This document shows, piece after piece, positions 33,375 to 41,767 of a stretch of DNA of 64,000 bases; positions within the stretch are counted from its first letter, which is position 1, and every line of letters begins with the position of its first letter. The notes under the pieces are model-generated. The model ran no database searches. It was not told the DNA's origin and saw nothing but the letters and a program-made list of their open reading frames with translations. Source of the DNA: Sabulibacter ruber (GTDB lineage: Bacteria > Bacteroidota > Bacteroidia > Cytophagales > Hymenobacteraceae); NCBI RefSeq assembly GCF_017355955.1, contig NZ_JAFFID010000001.1:1860001-1924000 (forward strand), in the 5' to 3' direction. Position numbers and translations under genes: made by a program.

Positions 33375-34982
33375 TTGAATTCTATCTCTCTACTTCAAAA
33401 GAATGCTTTGATTAAAAAAGCGGATTGGTTCATACTGGCAGCAATTTGGATCATTGCAACTGCATTCAACTTAAATAAAGCATTTCATATAGATGACACA
33501 TTTCATTTATTAGTTGCTCAATGGATTGAAAAGCACCCCTTAGCTCCTATGTCTGGCATTATTAACTGGGGAAAAGAGAATGTACCAATTTATACTTCAA
33601 ATCAACCTCCACTATTTTTCTACCTAATAGCTGCAATTGGTAAGTCATTTGGGTACAAAGAGGTCCCTTTACATTTATTAGAATCTATCTTTTCTTTATT
33701 AGCAATAATATATTTTTACAAATTATGCAATATTCTAATTCCCAGGTTTTCTTTGTTAGCTACCGCTCTTTTAGCTTTCAACCCGGCCTTTTTAGTAAAT
33801 CAGAACACAATGGTAGACATACCTATTCTATCGTTGAGTATTATCTTTATTTTTCTACTAGTCAAAAATAACAGTAATTCGAACATAAAAAATCATTTTT
33901 TTGCAGCAACTATTTTAAGCGCAGGTCTTCTAATTAAATATTCTTTACTACCGCTTTACTTAATACTAGCAATTTCCATTCTTAATAACTGGTCCATCAA
34001 GCAGACACCTGCCTTAACACTCCCCTTCCTTACTATCACTGCATGGAGTATTTTTAATATTTATGAATTCAATTCAATCCATATAATAGGTAGATCAAAC
34101 AACATTGTACTATCATCATTCACTGTACATAAGCTTATTACTTATACAGTAACATTAGGCTCTATAGCCACATTCTCTTTATTTATTCTAGCGCAGCATT
34201 TAAGAAAGGAAAATTTCAAGAATATAATTACCATTCAGCTTCCAATAATTCTGCTCTCAACTTTATATGGTATATCAAACAAACTAAACTACAAGACACC
34301 TGCATTTATACTTTGGGTATCCTTTTTATTTGTTGGAAGCACTCTATTATTTCATGTTTTTAAAACTTTATCAGATAAATCATTTCACAAGAACAGAATA
34401 ATAATTTTTACTTGGTTCTTTACAATGGCTTTATTTATCATACTATTCGCCCCTTTTATATCTACTAGGCATGTACTCTTAGCTATTCCTCCCCTAATAA
34501 TTCTAGTCTTCCAAAGTTTGGAACATATAGAAGCTAGAACACTTTTCTTTACTTTAATTTGTACAGTTACCTTAGGCTTCCTTCTAGGCATGTCTGACTG
34601 GGCGTATTCTTCTTTCTACAGGTGTGCTTCAAATAAGATTGCAGCTAATCTTCCAAAAAGGTCCACCATTTGGACAGTTGGTCATTGGGGGTGGCGATGG
34701 TACAGTGCCCAAAGTGGAATGAAGTTTTATGACGAGGAAACTTCTAAACCCATGGTAAACGACTTTTTCGTTTATCCGCTCAACGTGCCTTTGCAACCAG
34801 TTTCAAAAAACATCATACTCCAAGAAGTTGGCAGTATATACCAAAGCCCCACCTGGGTTACATTTTTTACTACTGCCAAAAATGCTAGTTTTTATAGAAC
34901 TGACATTTCAAATGTACCATGGTCTTTTACAGTAAAACCAGTTGATACAGTAAAAGTATTTAGAGTGATATCAATCAAGTAG
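33375..34982 (+). CDS. Membrane glycosyltransferase, GT39/ArnT-like
   Basis: 535 residues with about eleven membrane helices. The first periplasmic loop carries HIDDTFHLLVAQW, the acidic DD of the PMT/ArnT (GT39) superfamily, followed by SNQPPLFFYLIAAIG. Such enzymes move a sugar from a polyprenyl-phosphate carrier to a lipid or protein in the periplasm. The substrate is unknown. The start is a TTG at 33375, as no suitable ATG exists. The base composition is much more AT-rich than that of fmt and folA just upstream. A perfect 26-bp terminator hairpin includes its stop codon. Confidence 0.82.
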   Translation: MNSISLLQKNALIKKADWFILAAIWIIATAFNLNKAFHIDDTFHLLVAQWIEKHPLAPMSGIINWGKENVPIYTSNQPPLFFYLIAAIGKSFGYKEVPLHLLESIFSLLAIIYFYKLCNILIPRFSLLATALLAFNPAFLVNQNTMVDIPILSLSIIFIFLLVKNNSNSNIKNHFFAATILSAGLLIKYSLLPLYLILAISILNNWSIKQTPALTLPFLTITAWSIFNIYEFNSIHIIGRSNNIVLSSFTVHKLITYTVTLGSIATFSLFILAQHLRKENFKNIITIQLPIILLSTLYGISNKLNYKTPAFILWVSFLFVGSTLLFHVFKTLSDKSFHKNRIIIFTWFFTMALFIILFAPFISTRHVLLAIPPLIILVFQSLEHIEARTLFFTLICTVTLGFLLGMSDWAYSSFYRCASNKIAANLPKRSTIWTVGHWGWRWYSAQSGMKFYDEETSKPMVNDFFVYPLNVPLQPVSKNIILQEVGSIYQSPTWVTFFTTAKNASFYRTDISNVPWSFTVKPVDTVKVFRVISIK

Positions 34983-35034
34983 TAACATAATGAAACAGGG
35001 GGCTGATTAGCCCCCTGTTTCATTATGTTACTAC
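34979..35034. terminator. Bidirectional terminator, 26-bp perfect stem
   Basis: Arms 34979-35004 and 35009-35034 are exact reverse complements around GATT. It lies between convergent GT39 and porU-type genes and includes the GT39 stop codon. It is unrelated in sequence to the dispersed palindrome. Confidence 0.9.
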
Positions 35035-35046
35035 TGATTCTGTCTT

Positions 35047-38000
35047 CTATCTGAGAATATAGATTTTTCCATACCCCTTTTTAAATGCTTTATCGCCGGT
35101 AGTATATCTATGTTTTATATCCTCATTCACATTATCCATAACTACTCTATACAGGTATACACCATTTGCTAATTTGTCACCATATTCATCAGTGCCATCC
35201 CAAGCGAACTCGGAAACATTATTCCCTATTTTTATTGGACCAAGTTCTTCTTTATGAATTTCTCGAATCACCTTGCCAGTCACTGTCATAATTTGGAGCT
35301 TCATTTTATCAGGCACTTTATTCCCAGTCAAAGTAAAAACAAACCTTGTCTTTGAGGAGAAAGGATTAGGGTACGGATAAAAGTTGGAAATAGAAGATTC
35401 ATTCACAACTTGGAAGGAAACTCTGTATGGCTCACCTAATTTATTGTCTGTAGCATCTAAACCCTGAACCTCCAGCAAGTAAACTCCATCAACTAACTCT
35501 TTGGGGTTATATTCTATTCTAAAATCATTGTTTTCATCAGCTGCATACAATTTCACATCTGAATTAGCCTCCAATAAAATTTCTTCAGCAACAGAATTAC
35601 CGGGCTTAGTTAAATACACCCGCATCTTTTGCGATTGCTTCACAGACAACTTACCTGAATTGTCTTTCAACACAATATTAATCAGTGGACTTGGAGAAAC
35701 TATATCACCGTCAAGAATACGAGTCCCATCAATTGCAACATCCACTATAGGAGGCATTCCGGAATAGGAACCAATCGTAAATGGTAGTTCAAGGGTGTTA
35801 TTATAATAATACTGCTCAGGCAATATTCTTGGATTAACATTTACGCGTAACCTGTTTGCACCAGTTAAGCCATTAGTAACAAATGTACTCTTGAAATAGA
35901 CGGTATCGTTCTTTTGTAAAGGTTCAATCTTGAATGTTTTAGAAGTAGTATTACCATCTTCTTTATGCAAAGTAGTTTCAACCGTTAATGAATCATTGAA
36001 ATCTACATTTGAAATATTATGGAATGCAAATTGCAAATCTATCTTACCATTAGTAGCCTGTTCTGATATTTGCTCATACTTGTTGACACCTATAAGATCC
36101 GGCCTTAAAACCCCCTCGGGAACCCTTTCATACAGAACTACCCATTCCTTCAACTGAGGCGCAGTCCTGTTTTCAATATCACTAAGATTCATTTTCAATC
36201 TTAAGTAAGGATACTGCGATGCGTTAACTGATCCTAAATCAAAATTAGAAGATGTTATATTGTCAAAAAGCCGTGTTTCTTCACCATTCAACGTAATTCC
36301 CATTACTTCTAATTTATAACTATCGGACTGCTCAAGAGCTAGTTTATAATGCAGTGACTTCCATTCACGAGCAGGGCCGATAACGGTTGAAGAATACATC
36401 CCGCTACCGGAATTTGTCCAGAGTTGAGTTTCTAAGAAGATTGACTGCTGATTAGCTGGAGTAGGCTCAGCTGCTGATGGCCCTACTTCAGGAACTGTCC
36501 CTGGTTTTGCACCTTTCCTACCAATTAAGGCAAAAGGATCTCCAGGCACTAATTTGTCAATCAAAACAGACCCTAAACTTCTAAACTGGGCTTTTAAACT
36601 TTCTGGAAGAGTATTATAAGGTACATTGCTAGTTCCAACTAGAGCAACATGGAACCCTTCAGGAATCTTGCTAAGGAATGTTTCTAGATTAGCTAAATTT
36701 TCAGGTTTTCTTAAATCAACAAAATTGTAAGTGACTTTAGGTTGTCGCCCACAAAAGGAAGCAAGTCCAACCGGCATATCTGTATAAGGTTCCAATGTTT
36801 TATCATTGAACACTACAATCATTATATTAGGATTATAAGTATAACAATCTCCATCAATTGTTCTTATACCTTCAATGTAAATTGAATTTGGCGGATACCC
36901 GAAGTTTACGGCTCCACCTACGCCCCTGATCCTAATAGTTTTAGCTATGCTATTTACAAATTCAATCTTTTTACTGTCTCTTTTTAATAAGACATTCTGG
37001 CCTTCAATTTCTGCTAATTGATCTATATTGCTTTGAGACCAACCATTTGGACTATCAGGAATAAATCTAAATGAACTGGTAGCCCAAACAGTATCTTCTT
37101 GGGAAGAGACCTCAAAGTTTCGGAAACGCCAAAAGTATACCACACTATCCCGCTGGGATGTATTGGATGGTAAACTCACTTCCCATATAGGGACGGTTCC
37201 GCCCTCAACTACGTTAGTTCTCTTCCATGGACTTTTAAAAGTAGCAGTTGTGTCTATTTCAAAATAATACTTATTATTACCCTCCAACAGATTGGTTGAC
37301 TGGCCAATTAATTTCACAGTTTGAGAACTAACAATTCCGTATTTATAGGGTGATAAGGCAATTACACTGCTTGCAGGCAAGAAAACTTCTAATTCCCCAA
37401 TATTATTAGTTTCGTCTAGTTCTTGAATCTCATTCCTTGAATCTACCTTCACCTCAAAGGAATTAATCCCTGGAACGAAGGCACGTGACTCTAATTGAAT
37501 CTCAATTGTATCTCTAAAGCTTGATAATGCAACTACTGCAGAGTCAGATTGTAGCAGTTCTCCATTCTCCTGTATGCGGTTTACTCTGATATTGAATGGT
37601 TCATCATGTACTTTTCCTAAATTTTTTACTTCTACTAAAACTGAAAACTTCTCAGTAGAAGCTGATAAAGGTTTATTGTCTAACGGCTTAACAGAGATAG
37701 AACTATTGTTTATAGCGTAATCTGGCTTTTCTGGATTAACTAAGATGATTGCTGGATCTCCTTTCAGATCCATTTGCTCTATCATTGCAATCAGATTATC
37801 TCCAGTATTGACATTTTCTATCTGTTTTAAGACTTGTTTATGGATAATACCCATGGGTTTACCAAAGTACTCTTCATTTGCAAAAGCTTCTTCGTAAAAA
37901 GTTCTGCTGAATAAATTAAGAAGAGATGGATATCCATAACTGGAATGCGCTATGAATAATATTGCCCCTTTGTTTGGAGTCAACAACCAATCTTCACCAA

Positions 38001-40041
38001 AAGAAGAAGCGGTGGTAAATATATTCCCGGCATTACACCCATTCATCAGAATCATTGGATATTTGCCAGTATTATTATATCTATTAATTGGATTTGATAC
38101 ATACCCAATGTCAAGATCCGATACAGAGGAAGAACTATGGCCAAAGAACGTAATCAAAGAAAGACCATTGTTTAATTCATTAGCTATATTTAGAGTATCC
38201 AAATCTTCATTACTATCTCGCACTTTTGTTTTTACATTAGCTCCAAAGAACTTCTTTTCTGCAATCCTCTTATAAGTACTAAGATAATTATCAAAAAGTC
38301 TACCTTCCTCTATGGTATTGCCTCCACCTAAATGTAGAATGTTCTTTCTCCACTCTAAGTTTTGTGGCAGAGACTCATGCTGCTTAACTTTTTCTAAATA
38401 AGCCAGCACATCTCCCGGATTCTGTGCTGGCAACCGGCCTGTTGCAAGTTTAGGTTCATAACGGCCTTGGTCCCAATCTGAAGAAAAGAATATATCTGAG
38501 CCCGGGGTTCCACCTGTTGGAACTAAATCCTTGAACGGTACAGAGTTAGGGTTCTTTCTTACATTGACATACTCTGTTTCAATTCCCTTACCTAAGAGGT
38601 AGAGGAATTGAGGCCTTCCATTTGCCAGCATATATTTCACAAACCTCCTTATAGCAGCAGCTGACTTATCTCCATAGAAGAACTGGTCGTAAATCTGGTT
38701 CACTTCCATTACTAAGGTATCAAACCCACCTCCTGCCGATGAGGTTCTATAAGCAGCATAATCAAGCACTGGATTAGCAGAAGCACCAGAAGGCAACATC
38801 AAACTCTTATGAGAAACTATCAAATAGTTTGCTTGGGCTCCAGTAAGATTTCTGAATTTTACTTCTTGTGCATTTGCGGGGGTAATTGCTACTCCAGACC
38901 ATAGAAACCCTTTCTTATTAGATGAACCTACAGCACTTGGAAATACAAAGCTTTTGGAAGTACTGTTTGCAGATCCTGCAATTCTATAAACCAAACCTTC
39001 AGCAGTGAGGTCGTAAGCAATTGCGCTTTTAGCATTAGTTCCTTCAAAGGTTAGTAAAGTTTGTTCCGCAGCCGAAGCAACCTCAAATGACATTGAAGAG
39101 CTTGCCATAATTGGTCGTTGGGGGAATACCACCTTCGCATGTGAAAATCTGATTTGACCATTAATGTTGTCTTTAGGCACCAACCGAATAGTTAGTCTTC
39201 CAGCCGTAGTAACATCTGAAAACTCTAATGGGAAAGTTTGTCTGATTGTATTGTAGGGCGAGGATTTCAAATTCCCCAATAGCCTTATCGTTGTCCCATT
39301 CACAGCAAATACATCAACGTCAGGCGAAGTGGCATTAGAACCAACTATCACAACTTCTACTGAAGGATTTGGCCCTTGAACATACATATTAGAGACACCA
39401 TTTATGACTATGTCTCTGGATCTAGGAGATGAACTTGACATGAAACCTTCTCCCTCATCCACCCAAGTCATATGGTTCTCTCCATAACGTCTTCCCCGAT
39501 TGTATTGATCTGTAGACTGATTGATTATGGTTTGCCAAACCCACGGCTGCGCAGTTAGACCGCTAGAAGGAGTTTCTTGAGTTACCATCCTCCGATTTTG
39601 CTGAGAAGTAGACCATGTCAAGAAATACGCAGCAGTATCAGTATAGAGACTATAAAAGGGGTTTACCTGATGCTCAGGATTCTTATATAACTCTCTATCC
39701 AAAGCCCCATCGTTTTTCTCCCCATAGAACTCAATGAAATCATTCGCATCAAAAGAGCCATCGGCTTCACCTTCTACGTGGATAGCCACTTCCTTTCCGC
39801 GGCGGAACAATTGGAAGTTACGAGGGTCCACCCCGTTGATTCCGGCGGCCTGCAGGTAAGCGCGGTCTAAACGGTAAATGCCCGTAGTAGGCACTTTGAT
39901 TTTATAATACTTCTGGTTATAGTTGATCCACTCATTGCCGTAGGTTACCTGTTGTCCATAGGAGCTTGAGGCAGGTGCCAAGAAGGCAAAGCAGAACAGA
40001 ATAGCAAAAAAGAATAATCTAAAAGAGTAAATTGTTTTCAT
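35047..40041 (-). CDS. Type IX secretion sortase, long PorU-type (C25 family)
   Basis: 1664 residues from the ATG at 40041 (MKTIYSFRLFFFA, a signal peptide); a TTG lies seven codons further up. The gingipain-type C25 peptidase domain is at about 440-830, with the catalytic His in LITFFGHSSSS and Cys in ILMNGCNAGN. Later regions look like CARDB-type domains (KPDYAINNSSISVKP; VEVKNLGKVHDEPF). The C-terminus (YPYPNPFSSKTRFVFTLTG and DGTDEYGDKLANGVYLYRV) is FlgD-like. PorU removes sorting domains from T9SS cargo and attaches the cargo to the surface. The protein is longer than the roughly 1150 residues of Porphyromonas PorU, as in the PorU2 group. It lies 17 bases after porV. Most of the gene is AT-rich; the first ~90 codons are not. 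Confidence 0.9.
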   Translation of the reverse strand: MKTIYSFRLFFFAILFCFAFLAPASSSYGQQVTYGNEWINYNQKYYKIKVPTTGIYRLDRAYLQAAGINGVDPRNFQLFRRGKEVAIHVEGEADGSFDANDFIEFYGEKNDGALDRELYKNPEHQVNPFYSLYTDTAAYFLTWSTSQQNRRMVTQETPSSGLTAQPWVWQTIINQSTDQYNRGRRYGENHMTWVDEGEGFMSSSSPRSRDIVINGVSNMYVQGPNPSVEVVIVGSNATSPDVDVFAVNGTTIRLLGNLKSSPYNTIRQTFPLEFSDVTTAGRLTIRLVPKDNINGQIRFSHAKVVFPQRPIMASSSMSFEVASAAEQTLLTFEGTNAKSAIAYDLTAEGLVYRIAGSANSTSKSFVFPSAVGSSNKKGFLWSGVAITPANAQEVKFRNLTGAQANYLIVSHKSLMLPSGASANPVLDYAAYRTSSAGGGFDTLVMEVNQIYDQFFYGDKSAAAIRRFVKYMLANGRPQFLYLLGKGIETEYVNVRKNPNSVPFKDLVPTGGTPGSDIFFSSDWDQGRYEPKLATGRLPAQNPGDVLAYLEKVKQHESLPQNLEWRKNILHLGGGNTIEEGRLFDNYLSTYKRIAEKKFFGANVKTKVRDSNEDLDTLNIANELNNGLSLITFFGHSSSSVSDLDIGYVSNPINRYNNTGKYPMILMNGCNAGNIFTTASSFGEDWLLTPNKGAILFIAHSSYGYPSLLNLFSRTFYEEAFANEEYFGKPMGIIHKQVLKQIENVNTGDNLIAMIEQMDLKGDPAIILVNPEKPDYAINNSSISVKPLDNKPLSASTEKFSVLVEVKNLGKVHDEPFNIRVNRIQENGELLQSDSAVVALSSFRDTIEIQLESRAFVPGINSFEVKVDSRNEIQELDETNNIGELEVFLPASSVIALSPYKYGIVSSQTVKLIGQSTNLLEGNNKYYFEIDTTATFKSPWKRTNVVEGGTVPIWEVSLPSNTSQRDSVVYFWRFRNFEVSSQEDTVWATSSFRFIPDSPNGWSQSNIDQLAEIEGQNVLLKRDSKKIEFVNSIAKTIRIRGVGGAVNFGYPPNSIYIEGIRTIDGDCYTYNPNIMIVVFNDKTLEPYTDMPVGLASFCGRQPKVTYNFVDLRKPENLANLETFLSKIPEGFHVALVGTSNVPYNTLPESLKAQFRSLGSVLIDKLVPGDPFALIGRKGAKPGTVPEVGPSAAEPTPANQQSIFLETQLWTNSGSGMYSSTVIGPAREWKSLHYKLALEQSDSYKLEVMGITLNGEETRLFDNITSSNFDLGSVNASQYPYLRLKMNLSDIENRTAPQLKEWVVLYERVPEGVLRPDLIGVNKYEQISEQATNGKIDLQFAFHNISNVDFNDSLTVETTLHKEDGNTTSKTFKIEPLQKNDTVYFKSTFVTNGLTGANRLRVNVNPRILPEQYYYNNTLELPFTIGSYSGMPPIVDVAIDGTRILDGDIVSPSPLINIVLKDNSGKLSVKQSQKMRVYLTKPGNSVAEEILLEANSDVKLYAADENNDFRIEYNPKELVDGVYLLEVQGLDATDNKLGEPYRVSFQVVNESSISNFYPYPNPFSSKTRFVFTLTGNKVPDKMKLQIMTVTGKVIREIHKEELGPIKIGNNVSEFAWDGTDEYGDKLANGVYLYRVVMDNVNEDIKHRYTTGDKAFKKGYGKIYILR

Positions 40042-40058
40042 ATAAGCATGCACACAAA

Positions 40059-41138
40059 TCAATCAAAACTATAGGCCAGGGAAACAATCACAGAAGAAAC
40101 CTGCGAGTTGTCAGAAACCTTGGATAGAGCAAGGTCCAACTGCAGGCCGTGGGTAGCTACACCAATCCCGAAATTAGGCTGCACTTTCCAGCTGCTTTTA
40201 CCGTTGAGGTCTTCAATCTGCTGCACGTTGTTGATGCCTCCCCGCAGGAACACGGAATTGGCGTAACCTAACTCTATTCCAACTTTGGGATCGACGGAAA
40301 CGACTCCGGTGGAAATAAGGGTATTTCGTTTCCCATCGGTGGTTACTTCCAAATCGGTGGCTACTAAGGCAGAGAATCGTTTGGCAAACTGGAAGGAGCG
40401 TCCCACGCCCAGGATCAAACGAGGTAGCGTAACCTCTATGCTGTTGGCATTAAAAGACCCCTGATCCTGCAGATACGTGCTTTCCAGTTCATCGGGGTTC
40501 AGTTTCCAGGCGGTGAAGGTGGTGGTGATGTCTTTGGCCATCAACCCAAACTGCCAGTTACCCCGACGCAACTGGGCTCCGGCGTCAATCCCAAAGCCCC
40601 AGGCATTGGCAAACTTCCCTACGTTTCGGTAAATTATTTTGGCACTGGCACCTAAAGTCAGGCCCTGGATAAGGTTGCTCTTACGCGCGTAGGAGGCTAG
40701 AAAGGCGTAATCGGCTACGGAGAAAAACTCAATGCTGTCATACTGGATGGCTCCATATTCATTCTGCAACCGGCGGGTATCGGCGATGTCATCTACCCCT
40801 ACCCTGATAACAGAAAATGAGAGGGCGCTGGTGGAGTCCAGGTTGGTGGCGTAGGCCCCGTAATCGTTCTTGATGATACCGGCAAAAAGCTCTGAGTGCA
40901 TGTACACTGCATTGTGGCGCTTGGGCAAACCCACCAAACCAGCCGGGTTCCAGAAACCGGCGGTTGCGTCTCGTACTATGGCCGACTGCACCCCTCCCAT
41001 TCCCAAAGCCCTGGCGCCTACTCCTATATTAAGGAACTCGTTGCTGTACTTTGGGGCAGAGATATCCTGGGCCTGCGATTTATCAGGCAACAAGAAAACG
41101 GTAAGAAGAAAAAGAATAGGTAAAAATCTATTTATCAT
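40059..41138 (-). CDS. porV: Outer-membrane protein PorV (type IX secretion)
   Basis: 359 residues. The signal peptide FLPILFLLTVFLLPDKSQAQ is followed by SNEFLNIGVGARALGMGGVQSAIVRDATAGFWNPAGLVGL, the FadL-like N-terminus of the PorV/PorQ family. The rest is a 14-strand-type barrel ending in VIVSLAYSFD. PorV shuttles cargo from the T9SS channel to the attachment complex with PorU, whose gene follows. PorQ is an alternative name within the family, but pairing with a PorU-type gene favours PorV. Confidence 0.88.
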   Translation of the reverse strand: MINRFLPILFLLTVFLLPDKSQAQDISAPKYSNEFLNIGVGARALGMGGVQSAIVRDATAGFWNPAGLVGLPKRHNAVYMHSELFAGIIKNDYGAYATNLDSTSALSFSVIRVGVDDIADTRRLQNEYGAIQYDSIEFFSVADYAFLASYARKSNLIQGLTLGASAKIIYRNVGKFANAWGFGIDAGAQLRRGNWQFGLMAKDITTTFTAWKLNPDELESTYLQDQGSFNANSIEVTLPRLILGVGRSFQFAKRFSALVATDLEVTTDGKRNTLISTGVVSVDPKVGIELGYANSVFLRGGINNVQQIEDLNGKSSWKVQPNFGIGVATHGLQLDLALSKVSDNSQVSSVIVSLAYSFD

Positions 41139-41370
41139 AAAAACTATTTAATACGTCATATACGCAAAAAACATGTAAATATAGAGGGACCGGGCTAGAA
41201 TTTAACACATCCAATATGGCCTATTACAACCATTTCTGTTCATCTGTTCCAAAATAAACCCTATTTCTTCCTCTTCTGCTCTATAGGGGTCTGTTTTAGG
41301 CTTTTACGTATTTCCCGCAAACTTATTTTATCCCGAAAACCCGCAACCAAAAATAAATTTCAACAGTACC

Positions 41371-41401
41371 TTGTTTTACATAGTACCTTCTTATATATTT
41401 G
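41371..41401 (+). promoter_or_regulatory. Promoter of the PadR-PspC operon
   Basis: TTG (41371-41373), a 20-base spacer and TATATTTG (41394-41401) match the Bacteroidota consensus. It stands 25 bases before the PadR start codon. A PadR site would be expected to overlap it. Confidence 0.65.
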
Positions 41402-41426
41402 TCTCAATAATTCAGACTCACAGACC

Positions 41427-41765
41427 ATGAAAGTAGAAAACACACAAGTGCAGATGCGGAAAGGGATTCTGGAGTACTGCATTCTGGAGATCATCGCCCG
41501 CGGCGAGGTCTACGCCTCTGACATGCTGGAGGAATTGACCGCCGCCAAAATGATTGTAGTGGAGGGGACGCTCTACCCATTACTGACCAGACTGAAGAAC
41601 GCCGGGCTCCTAGATTACTCCTGGGTTGAATCAACCTCAGGGCCACCCCGCAAATACTATAAACTCACTGCCGGAGGCACTGAGTTTTTAGAACAGCTCC
41701 GCCAAACCTGGCAAGAACTGGTAGACTCCACCACCTTCATCATCAACCGCAAGAAATCCAACTAG
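41427..41765 (+). CDS. PadR family transcriptional regulator
   Basis: 112 residues. The winged helix reads RKGILEYCILEIIARGEVYASDMLEEL, then VVEGTLYPLLTRLKNAGLLDYSW and GPPRKYYKLTAGG, the PadR signature. The C-terminal dimer helix is short. The gene ends 2 bases before the PspC gene. This pairing is common in Bacteroidota and suggests that PadR controls its own operon in response to envelope stress (inference). Confidence 0.95.
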   Translation: MKVENTQVQMRKGILEYCILEIIARGEVYASDMLEELTAAKMIVVEGTLYPLLTRLKNAGLLDYSWVESTSGPPRKYYKLTAGGTEFLEQLRQTWQELVDSTTFIINRKKSN

Positions 41766-41767
41766 CC

